A stretch of 64,000 nucleotides of DNA. It comes from Paraspadella gotoi. Lineage: Eukaryota > Chaetognatha. Below the pieces are notes generated by a model, which was not told the DNA's origin, made no database searches, and was given only the letters and a program-made list of their open reading frames with translations. The stretch covers positions 13,012,124-13,076,123 of the forward strand of contig CM119265.1 in assembly GCA_051294375.1 (NCBI GenBank), given 5' to 3'. A program made the position numbers and the translations under genes. The first letter of the stretch is position 1. Each line of letters starts with the position of its first letter. Positions 11,637-23,887 of the stretch are shown here, piece after piece.

Positions 11637-13105
11637 TAAACAACGAAATCTGAACTTCAATAATTACCATATTTCTTGATCTCATTGGTTAGTACGAATC
11701 TTTTTTCATTTAAAAAAAAGGTAGTCTCAAGTTATCTCCTTATCACTTAGAACTTCCCATGTAAATTTCTATGAGTTAAAAATACGGTAAGAGATGATTT
11801 CTTCAATGCTTGTCAATCTAATCTCATTAACTTCTTAATTTTAGAAAAAAGTATGCTTGAATTTTTATAGTACAGATGATTTTTAAAGATCGAATTCCTT
11901 ATAAGAATCCTCATGTCTTTTACTTACATAAAAGATTTTAGGTAAGACGCCAAATTATCTGATACAATTTTTTTCCTTCATACGCTTTTCCTGATTATTT
12001 TTCTTCTCCTCTTTTCTTCTCTTACTTTATATTTTCCTCTTCCTCTTTCCTCCCTTACTTCTCACGCTGTCACTTACCATTTTTTTGGCCTCTACCTTTT
12101 TCTGTCACTCATGCACTTTCCTCACTTTGTTATCTTCATTCTTTCTCTTTTTTTCCCCTCTTTTCTTACCTTACAATTGTTTCACTATTTTTTCCCCATT
12201 TGCCTTCGTTTTTTTGCCTTTCACCCTCTCTTTCATTCTCTCCCCTTCTCCTTTTCTTGTTTTCCCTTTCCTATTTCCTCTCACTACGTTTACATTGAGC
12301 CAAATCAAAGAAAATATTTAAAATGCATTATAAGAAGAAAATGAACAGTAGCGCATGATTTTTCTTTCAATTTTGGTTGCCTAGCAAATTTAGTAAATCG
12401 ACAGATTTTGCGGAAAATATTTTCCGCAAAATCTGTTGATTCTGAGAAAAAACAAGTCCTGACGCTTTCCATTGGGTTAAAAGGATGCGGTTTTTTTTAA
12501 TTAATCAAGGTCAGTATGTACCTCATCTTTTAAAACTAATAAATGAGTTGAAAATATTCTCTTTATCAAAAATAAATGCAAGTCACAAAAAGTCACAAAT
12601 TAAAAGACGTCTTTAAAAATTATTTGTGGCTAAACCAAAAAAGTTTTTTTGATAATTTTATAGGTGTTAAAAGCTTATTCAATAGGCTATATTTTCTGTT
12701 AATTTCAACCAATTTGATTTATTTTTGTTTAACAAATTATGATAAAGACTGAAACTCCAACTTTTTGACTTGTTAACTTTAAAATTAATTCATAGGCAAA
12801 CTATAAATGATTTAAGCTAATAAATATACCCCGAGGTAAAGAAGATAAGAAAGAACGGATTTCCAAAGTAAAAAAATTTTATCAACTTTCCTTGTCATTC
12901 AAATCAGAAGTCGTAAGTAAAAATGGACAAAAATGGACATAATTTTTTTGGCTAAAAGTTGCTAAAATGGTACTATTTTATCATTAGAAACGGGTGGAGA
13001 TGTTTTTAACTAATCCTTCGTTCGGCCTAATTTGTGTTGTGGTACTGGTACAAAGTTAATCAACATTGTAAGTAACAACTGAACAAAAGTGGAAAGAGTC
13101 GTTTT
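11637..13105. repeat. Long interspersed repeat, copy A
   Basis: About 1.47 kb that matches, in inverse orientation, 22590-23875. Shared landmarks are 'cgaaatctgaacttcaat' and 'atttcttgatctcattgg' at one end, a pyrimidine-rich block (11970-12280), 'aagtcacaaaaagtcacaaat', and 'ggaaagagtcgtttttt' at the other end. No ORF is shared by both copies. This copy also carries a perfect 36-bp palindrome at 12401-12436 absent from copy B. Confidence 0.8.
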
Positions 13106-13174
13106 TTTTCTAAATGCAACGTTTGTACGCGGAACCCAAAGTCATCGGTAATGAACGATACAGAATTATAGTAA

Positions 13175-14880
13175 CTTTTAGTTTTATGTCGACAATATCA
13201 TGATATCAGATTAGAGTTTCGTTAACCGTTAATTTTTCAGGAAATTCGCTTAACCGTTAAAACTAACATTTTTAACGGTTAACAGTTAAAATCGGTTAAT
13301 TTTATAATTCAACTTTAAATTTAAAATACTAATATTTAAAACAAACACATTATAATTAGTAAAAGAAAAATTGGTTTGAGCAAACCATCTTGAAATTACC
13401 CATGATAATTGAGCTTATCAGCTAATCTTGCAATCAAAAAAGTCAAAGAAAGAAAAAGCACAATTTAAATTTTAATTCTAATTTTATATTAAGTTTTCTC
13501 GTTCTCTCTTTCTCTTTCTCTCTTTCGCTTTCTCTTTCTCTATTTCTCTTCCTCATTATTTTTCTAATTGTTAGTCTTTCATAAACCATGACCATAATTA
13601 AGGCATAATTATAAATAAAAAATATGAATATTAGTTTATTGATTGATTGAGTTATTGATCAAAAGATTTATTGATTAATAAATTTTTTTTTTCGTTTTAT
13701 TAAAAAATATATAATCATTGAAGGATATTTTTAGTTAGCCTTAATGTCTTTTTAAAGATTCCCTCCTTCTACTATTAATTCTAAATTTTTTTTATAATAA
13801 TTTTTTTATAAATTTTTTTCATTCATTCGTTTTTATTTCATTTGCTTCTTTGTTCGTTCTAAAGACGGAAAGAAAAAGAAGAATTATTTATTTTTTTAAC
13901 AACAAAATAGAATAAAAAGTTTTTCATGTAAGAATTTAATTTGTAATAAAATGACTTTGCATATATATTATATTTCAAAATATTCTTTGATGTAAATGCA
14001 TTGTGTTATGTAATCCTTTCTTTCATTGTGATTAGAGATTAGAGACAGAGTTTGAAATAATTGGCAACAACAATTTATTTTCAAGATGAAAACGTACATG
14101 TTTCGGCTTTTTTACAAACCTTCTTCAGCGTCAATTTAGTTTGTGAAATTATTAGAGAGATTTTGTGTAGAAGATGGGGAGAGAGAGAGAGAGAGAGAGA
14201 GAGGGAATCATAAAGAGGGCAAAGTTTCTCTCTCTCTCTTTCTCCTTCTTCTACACAAAATCTGTCTAATATTTTCACAAATTAAATTGACGCTAAAGAA
14301 GGCTTGTAAAAAAGCCGAAACATGTACGTTTTCATCTTGAAAAAAAAATCGTTATTGCCAATTATTTCAAACTTTGTCTCTAAGATGTAAATGCATAAAA
14401 TTAGTTGAAAGGAAAAAGTAAAAAAAATTGGGAGAAAGTAAAAAAAAATACTGGAAGGGCAGAAAAAAATGAGAGAAAAGAAAGGGGGGAAAAAAGGAGG
14501 TGAAAAGAGAGAAAGAAAAAGAAAGGAACAGAAGGGTATAAAGTTAGGGGAAAAAAAGAATAAGAGGGACTAGGATAGAAAAAAGATTGGGGTTAATAAT
14601 AAAAAAGGGGAAAAAAACATTGAAAAAATGGAAAAGAGATAGAGGGGTGAAAATATGGTGAGAAAGGGAGAGGAGAATAAGAGGACAGGAAAAAAATACT
14701 TTTCTATTAAAAAATTAAAGATTTCCTAACAAATAACAAAAATGGTATTTGAAAATTAACCGAATTTAACCGTTAAAATAAATATATTAACGGTTAAGTT
14801 AAAATTATAATTAACCGTTAATAACCGTGAACTTTTAACGGTTATCGGAACTCTATATCAGATATGATATAAAATGTGAT
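13175..14880. mobile_element. TIR element with TTAACCGTTAA-rich ends
   Basis: The left end ('gatatcagattagagtttcg' followed by TTAACCGTTAA repeats, 13200-13310) is mirrored at the right end (14757-14870, ending 'cggaactctatatcagatatg'). Inside are a (CT)n tract at 13500-13550, a large hairpin at 14035-14385 and a purine-rich stretch at 14400-14690. There is no transposase ORF, so it looks like a non-autonomous DNA element that received a nested insertion. Confidence 0.55.
14035..14388. repeat. Foldback hairpin with two hammerhead-like motifs and (GA)n
   Basis: The arms at about 14040-14180 and 14240-14388 are near-perfect inverted copies ('tttgaaataattggcaa', 'caagatgaaaacgtacatg', 'gattttgtgtagaag') around a (GA)n/(CT)n centre at 14175-14245. 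Each arm contains a degraded hammerhead-like core: CTGAAGA in the left arm (minus strand, 14100-14128) and CTAAAGA in the right arm (plus, 14293-14325). Short ORFs that cross the (GA)n are not genes. Confidence 0.7.
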
Positions 14881-15135
14881 CAAAAACGGAAAATATAAAA
14901 AGCTTCGCAATGCGTAGCTGTTCGATTCTTAGGATTCGTCTTCTTTCGCGAGAGTTTAAGAAATCCTTTTTACCCGATTAAATAGGAAATAGTATTAAGG
15001 AGGTCGGGTCGAGGGATTTGGGGAACTACTACTTACGTCAACATGAATTAGTTATTAATTCAACGTGGAACAAAGCAGGAAAAACGACAAGTAATAAAGA
15101 TAAGTAATTAGCTGAAATATTCTTTTGGTGACAAG

Positions 15136-18100
15136 ATGGAAGCAGAAGTATTAACGAAGGTAGGTAAAAATACGTTGTTAAACCTAAATAGTTTCGATGA
15201 AGCAACTTTTATTTCATCATTCTGATGGTGTCACACGCTAGTCGGAAAGTGAGACGGAAGTAGAAGCGCGAAACGCGTGCCGAGCGTACGTGTTGAGCGG
15301 CGCGCTTGTCGGCGGAGTCCTCACTATTGTCATAATCATCGCTATCGTGGTTGGTCTCGTGTACGGCGCTCCAGACAGCTATTTTACAGGAGATTTTGCA
15401 GTGCCTACCGAGAATTCGACAATTTTCAGTAAGAATTTGAACCGATCGTAAGTCGTGACTAACCCCCTTTTTAAAAAACTACATCATATTTTTGTACCTA
15501 AGCTACGGTCCTCGAAGACACATCAACGAAAACCACCACGAAGACAATCACAACTACTACAACCTCCACGACGACAACTAGCACAACTATAACCACCACT
15601 CGACCTTCCTGCCACTGGAGCAACTCAAGCGGTCGGTTCGTCTCCGATGTTCCTGAATCCGTTTCTGAGTTGAGCAAGTTATGCGTGGATTGCTTATCGG
15701 CTAATTCGTCGGTTTCGCCGTCTCGGTCCCGCTGCCGGCTCTGGTGCTATGACGATGGCGACGGGGGCGACGTTTGGATGCTGCTTTCGCGGCGCAACTT
15801 TTCGCGTGGACTGGACTGCATCTTCTCCCACGCTCGCTATCCCAATTTCGAATCGGGTTTCGGATGCGACGAGGAGGTCTTTTTCGGTCTCAAGGCAATC
15901 CACAACGCGACCGACCCGGTTCTGACCCACGACATGTTCGAGCTTCTTGTGGGAATTGACCGCAACCAGGGGGAAAAAATGAGGAAAAAAAGTTTCGTGG
16001 TCCACGAGTTTTATCTGTCTGAACTTTCTGAAGTATTTTACGATGGCAGAACGAACAGAAATGTGGCTAAAAAGACTTTTCCCGATGACGGATCCGGAGC
16101 GATGTTTTGCAACAGGTGTTATTTCCTCGACATGTTTTGTCTCTTATCTTCTATGATTTTGTTTAAAAGGAAAAGATTTAAACTTCTTTGCATCTTCAGT
16201 GCGTCCCAAAGCTGCAACATCAACGTCGAGGGCGCCTACTGGACGAAAGGATTTGGGAGGGAAATCGTCGTCTGCGCTGCATGTTGCAACTCCCAAGACT
16301 TCGACTCCGGGAAAACACATAAGGTCGTTGAGCTCTTTTTTAGGCGAAAGCGTTGCAAAGTTCAGGGGTACAAAAATTCTTCTGCCGAAGTGCGGTATCA
16401 ATTGAAAATACCACCAAAGTTGAATTGCCTTGGAATCAGTGACACCAAATTAACTTTAAAAACGGGAATGGGAAAAACGACCGTCACCGCGGGAAACAAC
16501 AGCGACGGTTTTTGGTGTAGGTGAGCCTGGTTGATTCGCTATCATTTCGTTAAAAGTACTTTCATGAAATAGCAAAAGTCACCCGATATCGGATATGCCA
16601 TAAGTTCATATAATTGTGTTCTGCTACAGCCAGCCTGGTGGAGTAACGATTCTTCGACGGAGACCAAAATCCAACTCAGAACATAATTGTATATTCGGCG
16701 ACGCTGACAAATGGAGCCGTTCCAAGTATCGCAAGGGTTTCGGTTGCAGAGGATCTATCGTCGAGGAGGGCGAATTCTTCATTGGTCTTAATAACGCCGA
16801 AAAAATTAAGAAAGGGCTTGATATTGATAGAAAGTCCACTTACGTCGAGCTGAGGATAGAGACCAAAAACCATGGAAAATACAAGGAAACGGGGAGAGTG
16901 AAAACTTTATCGACCACGCGGTGAGAGCTCGTCAATAAGGTATCAGGGCAATGCAACTTACCCGAATTTCATGTTGCGTCATTTTTTTGGGTGAAAACAT
17001 AGATAATAGAAATGAAACCGTTTATACTATACAGTATAATGTATAATAAAGCGTAGCAAAAGTATTAAAATCAAGTAGAATCAAAATTCGAATAGTAGAT
17101 CATGAACATGTTCATTGAACAGACGCGTACCTCTGAACATTTTTAAATAAAAAAATCACTTTTTAGTTTTCTATTTTTGCATTAGCCCATATTTATACAT
17201 GTAGACCATAGAAAATATCAAAAATTTTAAATGTTTTTTTCTTATTTTTGAAAGCAGATTCGAATTCCTCACGAAAAGATGATAAAAGGAACTATAACTC
17301 TTTTTAGAAAATGATTTCATTAAGTGGGTCAAAATCCTAACAAACTATGATAGATAACCGATAATTAAATTTTAGTATAAAAAATATAGTTTTTTTAATT
17401 TTTAGCTAACTTTTTTTATTTTTGATTAAGACTTATATTTTCTTTTATAAACTTTTTATGAGGAATTCGAAACTGCGTTAAAAACTAAGAAAAACCTATT
17501 TTTAAATTTGGACATTTCCTATGGTGAGTACTGAGTTCTATGTATAAATATGGGCTATTGCAAAAATTGAGAAATTTAAAAAAAATTTATGTATCAGTAT
17601 TCCATCACAGATGAATGAAACCCGGAAACAAGACTGTTCATGATCAACTATTCGAATTTTGATCTGTAACTTTCACTAGGCCTTAATGTATAAATGAGAA
17701 AGCTGCCACACTTTCGCTTTTTTTTCAGTGAATACCAACACATGATGCAGATAGGTGATGTCATTCCAAATTCGAACGATTCGATCCTTTACCAAGCATA
17801 TGAAGACAGAGATAATCCTTCTTGGTTTTGCAAGAAAGACAATGTGTCCGAGTGCGCCTCTTTGGAGGCACGGTAGGCCATTTCCTGATTTCCTATTGTA
17901 AGAAGTGGCCTGAGTTTTTAAATCTGCCTTTTAATCAGGTGGTGGATGATGAGATCAAAAACCTCACAAATGATGAACGAAGTTTGCCTTACGTGTTGCG
18001 GCGCCGAGGAAATGGCAAGAGATTTCGGGCATTGGAACAATAGAACGATAACTCAACTGGAAATGTATTTAACGGCGAAAGTCAGTTATGCATCACAGAT

Positions 18101-18137
18101 AAATCTAAGCAAAGCCAATAAAAAAAAATTAACATGA
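15136..18137 (+). CDS. Type II membrane protein with Thr-rich stalk and fibrinogen-related domains, 7 exons
   Basis: Exons: 15136-15159, 15242-15428, 15503-16115, 16200-16520, 16630-16920, 17729-17872, 17939-18137; 592 residues, phases consistent. There is a short acidic N-terminus, a membrane segment at about residues 27-49 (ALVGGVLTIVIIIAIVVGL), a Thr-rich mucin-like stalk (about 72-105), then a Cys-rich extracellular part. Two segments resemble the fibrinogen C-terminal domain: WMLLSRR...GFGCDEEVFFGLKAIHN and VTILRRR...KGFGCRGSIVEEGEFFIGL. The second is followed by EDRDN and ARWW, which match the calcium-site and WW positions of that fold. The first lacks a recognisable C-terminal half. 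With no signal peptide and an internal anchor, type II topology is inferred. An adhesion or pattern-recognition role is plausible but unproven. A poly(A) signal follows at 18158. An upstream exon is not excluded because the start codon follows a weak acceptor. Confidence 0.72.
17038..17690. repeat. Foldback element in the 808-nt intron of the fibrinogen-related gene
   Basis: The arms mirror each other: 'caaaattcgaatagtagatc' with 'atgaaca' at 17083-17108 against its inverse at 17636-17662, and 'gcccatatttatacatg' at 17186-17203 against its inverse near 17542-17556. The family end reads 'aactttcacta' at 17668-17678. Related arms occur at 18890-19170, 19752-20000 and 20100-21003. The element makes up most of the intron. 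Confidence 0.7.
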
Positions 18138-18157
18138 TGTCAACACATGAATATTGA

Positions 18158-18163
18158 AATAAA
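18158..18163 (+). terminator. Poly(A) signal of the fibrinogen-related gene
   Basis: AATAAA lies 21 nt after the stop codon at 18135-18137. It fits a very short 3' UTR. Confidence 0.6.
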
Positions 18164-18368
18164 ACGGAAAACAAGCAAACATTACGTTTATTATTCTATA
18201 CTTTACTACTCGAGCGGATGAATAGAAAAACTTCAGGAATAAGTCACTTCGGTTTCAGTATGGCTGTCTGTCTCCTCAACTTAGCATTTAAATGTGCCTA
18301 AATCATGACATAGTAATGAGAAGTTTAAAATAAAATGTTGTTTTACCACTCGCTTTTTTTTTTAATTT

Positions 18369-18795
18369 TTAGTCGGATCTGCTTATCAGCAGATTCCGAC
18401 TCTATAATCCACTTTGTCGGTCCGTTTGTCCCACCCCAAAAGCTTTTCGGTAAGACACTTAATTCACGTCAGAACATCGAATTATGATAAATTAAGCAAC
18501 AACAAAAAAAAAAATCGATGTCCGTCCGTCCGTCCCCCGTTAGCATTAAACTCCATTTACTAGTGATTGGATGGATGGATTGGAATGAAATTTTGTGTGT
18601 GGGTAGGATAGTGAATTAGTCATAGTGTGTGTCGCAGCTGAATATAAAGTTTCGATGGAATCGAATTTTAAGCCATAATTACTAGATTTGATCATAATTG
18701 GATGGATAGTTTGAATTGAAATTTTATTTGTGGGTCGGAAAGTGTGTGTTTCAATGTAATAGAGGAGTGGAAATGAGTTTGCATGGAAAAAACCA
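18369..18795 (-). repeat. Composite interspersed repeat, partial minus-strand copy
   Basis: Reads as the inverse of the 3' half of 1799-3292: the 'gtcggatctgcttatcagcag' end first, then 'ccgactctataatccactttg', a short (CCGT)n at 18519-18535, and diverged tandem units to about 18790. Confidence 0.7.
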
Positions 18796-18879
18796 AAGTC
18801 AAGTTGATTGAAAAGGCCAGACTTTTTTATTCAAATTTAAAAAAAGTGTAAAAATTTTATTTATTTCACTATATATTAT

Positions 18880-21010
18880 ATTTAATTAGTAAAGTGTAGT
18901 AAAAATTATAAATTTAACTTTAATGAAAATTATAAAAGTGAAGAACGAACAACATTATACTATTGAACATTTATATATAAAAAAATTTTATTATAAATTT
19001 TACAATTATGCAGTAGGCTACATTTATACTACTACTAATCCAATAAATGTTAAAATTTCAAAATATTTTTTTGTAGGATTTTTTTTGCAGAATTGGATTC
19101 GTCATGAAAAGTTGATATGGAGAAATATAACTCTTTTTCAAAAATTCTTTCATTAAGTTGATCAAATACATGGTGACAATTTTACAAGCACCAGTAGAAA
19201 TACGCTGTAATTTACAAACCAGTGGTTATTTCATTGATTTTAAAATTTAGTTGAGTAGAAAATACTAAAACTATTTATGTGTTAAAATTTTATATTGATC
19301 AGTTAAGATATGCCTTGACAATGAGTGGAGAAAGTTGGCTTGTCAAATCAGGTTTTATTTTCCATCTCACTGTTTTTAAATTCAATTTTTTGGGGGAACT
19401 TTTAACACTTTTTTAAACAAAGTATTTATTAAAATATTAACAATATTAATATCCTCAGAAAGCCCTTAAAAATATGAAGAGAATTATATACTTAGAATAC
19501 TGTAGTATAAAATTTAACTGGCCCAGCTTTAATTTAATTAGGATATTCAAAAACGAGACATCTTTTTAAAAATCAATAGCTGGAGAGTAAATTTATAATT
19601 TTTATCAAATTGTGCTCTTTCATGATACTTTATATAAATAATAATATTTTTTGTTATAAAATTTAAACAGGTCATATATATTGAAAAAAGATTTTAAAAT
19701 TTTAAATAATTCATTTTTGACACTCTTAATTGAACCAAGGCTGGGCAGTAAGGCGTAGTGAAGTTACGTATGGAAATTCTAAAAGTAAATTATGAACAAC
19801 ATACCATCAGTAAACATTAATTTGTAAAAAAAAATTATTTTATGTTTTTTAATTTTCGCAGTAGGCTATATTTATATATAGTACTATCCTTATAAAATCG
19901 AAAAATTTCAAAATAGGCTTTTCTTAATTTTGATTGCAGATTTGAATTCCTCGTCAAAAGTTGATAAAAGAAAATATTAATTATTTTAAAAATTCTTTCA
20001 TTAAGTGGGTTAAAAATTAAAAAACAAAATAAACTATATATATATAATATATAATATAAAAAGTCAATTTTCAGCTTAAAATATAGCTTTTTTTAATTTT
20101 TGACCCACTTAATGAAGGAATTTTTCAAAAAGGGTTATATTTCTTTTTATCAACTTTTTATGACAAATCCAAATCTGCAAAAAAAACTTTAAAAAAACTG
20201 TTTTTGAAATTTTAACATTTATTGAATTAGTACTAGTATAAATATGGCCTACTGCATAAATTGTAAAATTTATTATAAATTTTTTTAATATATATATGTT
20301 CATTAGTATAATGTTGTTCGTTCCTCACTTTTAGAATTTTAATTAAAGTTAAATTTAGAAAATTTTTACTATGCCTTACTGGGCAGCTTACTTTTTATGT
20401 TAAAGCTTTCGTAAGTTTATCAATCTCTTCATATTTTTAAGGGCTTTCTGAGGATATTAATATTTTAATAAATACTTAGTTTAAAAAAGTGCTAAAAGTT
20501 AAAAAAAAAAAAAGAATTTAAAAACAGTGAGTTGGAAAATAAAACCCGATTTGACAAGCCAACTTTCTCCACTCATTGTCAAGGCATATTTTAACTGATC
20601 AATATAAAATTTTAACACATAAATAGTTTTAGTATTTTTTACTCAACTAATTTTTAAAATTAATGAAATAACCACTGGTTTGCAAATGACAGCATATTTC
20701 TACCGGCGCTTGTAAAATTGTCACCATGTATATAAAAAACTTATATTTTAAGCTGAAAATGAAAATTTTATATACTTAATATAGTTTTTTTAATTTTAAC
20801 CCACTTAATAAAAGAATTTTTAAAAATGATTTATATTTTCTTTATAAACTTTTGACGAGGAATTAAAATCTATAATCAAAATTAAGAAAAGCCTATTTTG
20901 AAGAATATAAAATTATTTTTTTTTACAAATTAACGTTCACTGATTGTATGCTGTTCATAATTGACATATATAATTTTCGTATGTAACTTTCACTACGCTC
21001 TATTAATTAG
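18880..21010. repeat. Cluster of nested foldback repeats
   Basis: Non-coding. Segments 18890-19170 and 20100-20390 are inverse copies ('gaacgaacaacattatac', 'gttaaaatttcaaa'). Segments 19168-19400 and 20530-20735 are inverse copies of a second family ('catggtgacaattttacaag', 'tgccttgacaatgagtgg'). A third pair has ends at 19752 ('ggcgtagtgaagttac') and 21003 ('gtaactttcactacgc'). The short ORFs here have no protein features. Confidence 0.65.
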
Positions 21011-22140
21011 TGTCCGGAAGCAAAACTTATAATTCTGTTTAAATGACAAGATTTTTTAAAATATTTTATAAAAATTATCATAAAAAAGCTCAAATGAAAG
21101 CTTAGTGTTTATTCTATCACTGACCCAAATATTATTAACTTAAATTACAAAATAAGTTTACAGTGAGCCATAAGAGATAAGGTGTCAGTATCCCTTTTCA
21201 CCCAAATCAATCAAAAATAGATTTGACATTGATTTTTAGTCTCCAGTAACGTTACAAATGAGACCAAAAAGTTTTCTGTTTCAGGTAAAGATGCGCCATG
21301 AAAAGACAAATGTGGTGCCCATAATGAGAAGTGATATTATTGACTCATGTGTGATTTGAAGGCTATCCTTTTGGACAACTTCAAAATTTAAAAAGAAGTT
21401 ATGTCAGAAATGATAAAAATGAGTGAGAGGACAATATAGAAAAATTAAGGCAATATATTTATTAAACATGTCCCTTCCTGGAGAGGCCGTAAAAGCTCAA
21501 AATGCAGTATACGTCGAGACTAAGACTTTTCTATGTTTGGTTTATAATTCATGTGATAATCCTTTCTATTATATATATATATACATATATATATATTATA
21601 TTTCATATAAATTTTATTGATATCCTTCAAACGATACAGGAGATATGCGTTTATTTGTATAGATAATAAATTTTTATAATTTTGCTTCCGAACCCTGTAT
21701 ATTCTTTAGAATATTTATATAATGTATTTTCTTTTATAATGTAATGGGGAGAAGGATGTTAGAGCTGTCTTCTAGAAATAGAGGTAGCATCTATACAACA
21801 CAAGGTTAAAAGTTACTTTCTGCCCTAGTTTTCTAATTAGATATTAGACATCATTCTTGTTAAGAAATCATTTATTGAAAATTCAAAATATTTAAGTCTG
21901 AACAGAATGGGGTGGAGAGGATAATTTGTTATGGGATTATGGTTATTTATGATTCGTTATTGTTGAGGGTTAAGACTACAAAGTAGAGTCGTATGTTCTG
22001 ATAGGGAAACATACCGGGGAAAGGGGCGACCATATATATTAGATGTAAATTTGATAATCTTTTATAAGTTATTCTTATATTTTAAATAATGAGTTCTCTC
22101 TCTCTTCAAACTTCAAAGTCTGTGAAAATATTTGTTTTAC
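21011..22140. other. Intergenic AT-rich DNA with a short shared repeat
   Basis: No gene is seen. About 21735-21835 ('gtcttctagaaatagag...gcatctatacaacacaagg') recurs at about 50100-50190. A (TA)n tract lies at 21571-21600. Confidence 0.5.
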
Positions 22141-22144
22141 AAAA

Positions 22145-22195
22145 TTGCGCTGATGAATGCTTACAGTTACATTGAAGCCGAAACATGTCCGAAAT
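22145..22195 (+). ncRNA. Hammerhead-ribozyme-like motif, intact core
   Basis: CTGATGA (22150-22156), then a hairpin with GCTT/AAGC arms, then GAAAC (22180-22184) followed by ATGTCC. This is the conserved order of the hammerhead core, with a possible 2-bp stem III (AC/GT) and weak stem I (TTGCG/CGAAA). There is one extra A between CTGATGA and stem II compared with the canonical core. A CT-rich tract upstream (22095-22106) is shared with the other family members. Self-cleavage is not established. Confidence 0.45.
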
Positions 22196-22518
22196 TTAAG
22201 TTTCTTAATAAAACTTGTTGTACATAAACAAACAATTCAATTTCCACCTCAAACAAATAACGCAACAAAATTAAAGGAAAAACAATATTTTTATATTATA
22301 TTTTTTAAACGCTTAACAATTGGGTTAGGGGTAGATAGTGGCTACTGGTTAGGGATTAGTGGTATTTAAGGATTAGTGGTAGTTAGGATAAAGGGAGGTT
22401 TCGAAATAAAATTGGTAATAAAAACTTTTTCTACCCTTACCAGTGTCCTTTTTTTATTTTTCCGTATCGAGATTTCTATACGTCGCTCATAAGAAGCGAA
22501 AAACAAATAACCGACCAC

Positions 22519-22522
<4 letters not shown>

Positions 22523-22564
<42 letters not shown>
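22523..22564 (+). repeat. (CT)n microsatellite
   Basis: Uninterrupted CT dinucleotides, about 21 units, directly before repeat copy B. The reading frame through it (poly-Leu/Ser) is not a gene. Confidence 0.9.
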
Positions 22565-22567
<3 letters not shown>

Positions 22568-22589
22568 TCCGCTTACAAATGTTGCATTG

Positions 22590-23875
22590 AGAAAAAAAAC
22601 GACTCTTTCCAATATTGTTCAGTTGTTACTTACAATGTTGATTAAGTTTATACCACAACCCAAATTGGGCCGGACGAAGGATTGGTTAGAAACATCTCCA
22701 CTCATTTCTAATGATAAAAGAGTGCCATTTTGGCAACTTTTAAGAATAAAAATTATGTCCATTTTTGTCCATTTTTACTACGACTTCTGATTTGAATGCC
22801 AAGGAAAGTTGAGAAAATTTTTTACTTTGGAAATCCGTTCTTCCTTATCTTCTTTACCCCTGGGTAAATTTATTTGCTTAATTCATTTATAGTTTGCCTA
22901 TAAATTAATTTTAAAGTTAACAAGTCAAAAAGTTGTAGTTTCAGTCTTTATCCTAATTTGTTAAACAAAAATAAATCAAATTGGTTCAAATTAACAGAAA
23001 ATATAGCCTATTGAATAAGCTTTTAACACCTACATAATTTTTAAAGACAACTTTTAATTTGTGACTTTTTGTGACTTGCATTTATTTTTGATAAAAAGAA
23101 TATTTTTAACTCATTTATTAATTTTAAAAGTTGAGGTTCATACTAACGTTGATAAAACAAAAAAAAAAACCGCATCCTTTTAAGCCAATGGAAAGCGTCA
23201 GGACTTGTTTTTTTCTCAGAATCTGTCGATTTACTAAATTTCGTAAGCAACCATAATTGAAATATAATCCTCCATTACCGTTAATTTTCTTTCTTATTAT
23301 GCATATTAAAGATTTTCTTTGATTTGGCTCAATGTAAACATAGTGAGAGGGAAGACGAAAGGGAAAATTAGAAAAGGAGCAGGGGAAAAGAAACGGGAAG
23401 AATGAAGAAGAGAAAAAAAAGGTGAGGAAAGTGCATGAGTGGCAGAAAAAGGTAGGGGCCGAAAAAATTGTAAGTGACAGCGTGAGAAGTAAGGGAGGAA
23501 AAAGGAATAGGAAAATATAAAGAATGAAAAGAAAAGAGGAAAAAAAATTGCATCAGATAATGTGGCGTCTTGTTTATAATCTTTTGTGTAAGTAAAAGAC
23601 AAGGAATTCCATCTTTAAAAATTATCTGTACCATAAAAATTCAAACATACTTATTTCTAAAATTAAACAGTTAATGAGATTAGATTGACAATCATTGAAG
23701 AAATCATGTCTTACCGTATTTTTAACTCATAGAAATTTACATGGGAAGTTCTAAGTGATAAGATGGAGATAACTTGAGACTACCGTTTTTCTAAAAGAAG
23801 AAAGCTTCGTAATTACCAATGAGATCAAGAAATATGGTAATTTTTGAAGTTCAGATTTCGTTGTCTAAAAGACTC
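22590..23875. repeat. Long interspersed repeat, copy B
   Basis: Inverse-oriented counterpart of 11637-13105, starting 'aaaaaacgactctttcc' and ending 'gaagttcagatttcgttg'. It includes a purine-rich block (23340-23560). It is about 180 nt shorter than copy A and lacks the 36-bp palindrome. The two copies flank the fibrinogen-related gene. Confidence 0.8.
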
Positions 23876-23887
23876 CGATTGTACCAG

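Noticed and set aside
12085-12344. Phe/Leu/Pro-rich ORFs in the pyrimidine tract (and the counterparts at 23306-23634)
   Set aside because: Low-complexity frames through a repeat; not conserved between copies A and B.
14081-14340. Two overlapping ORFs with KLTLKKVCKKAETCTFSS-like ends
   Set aside because: They are the two arms of a foldback hairpin read in opposite directions.
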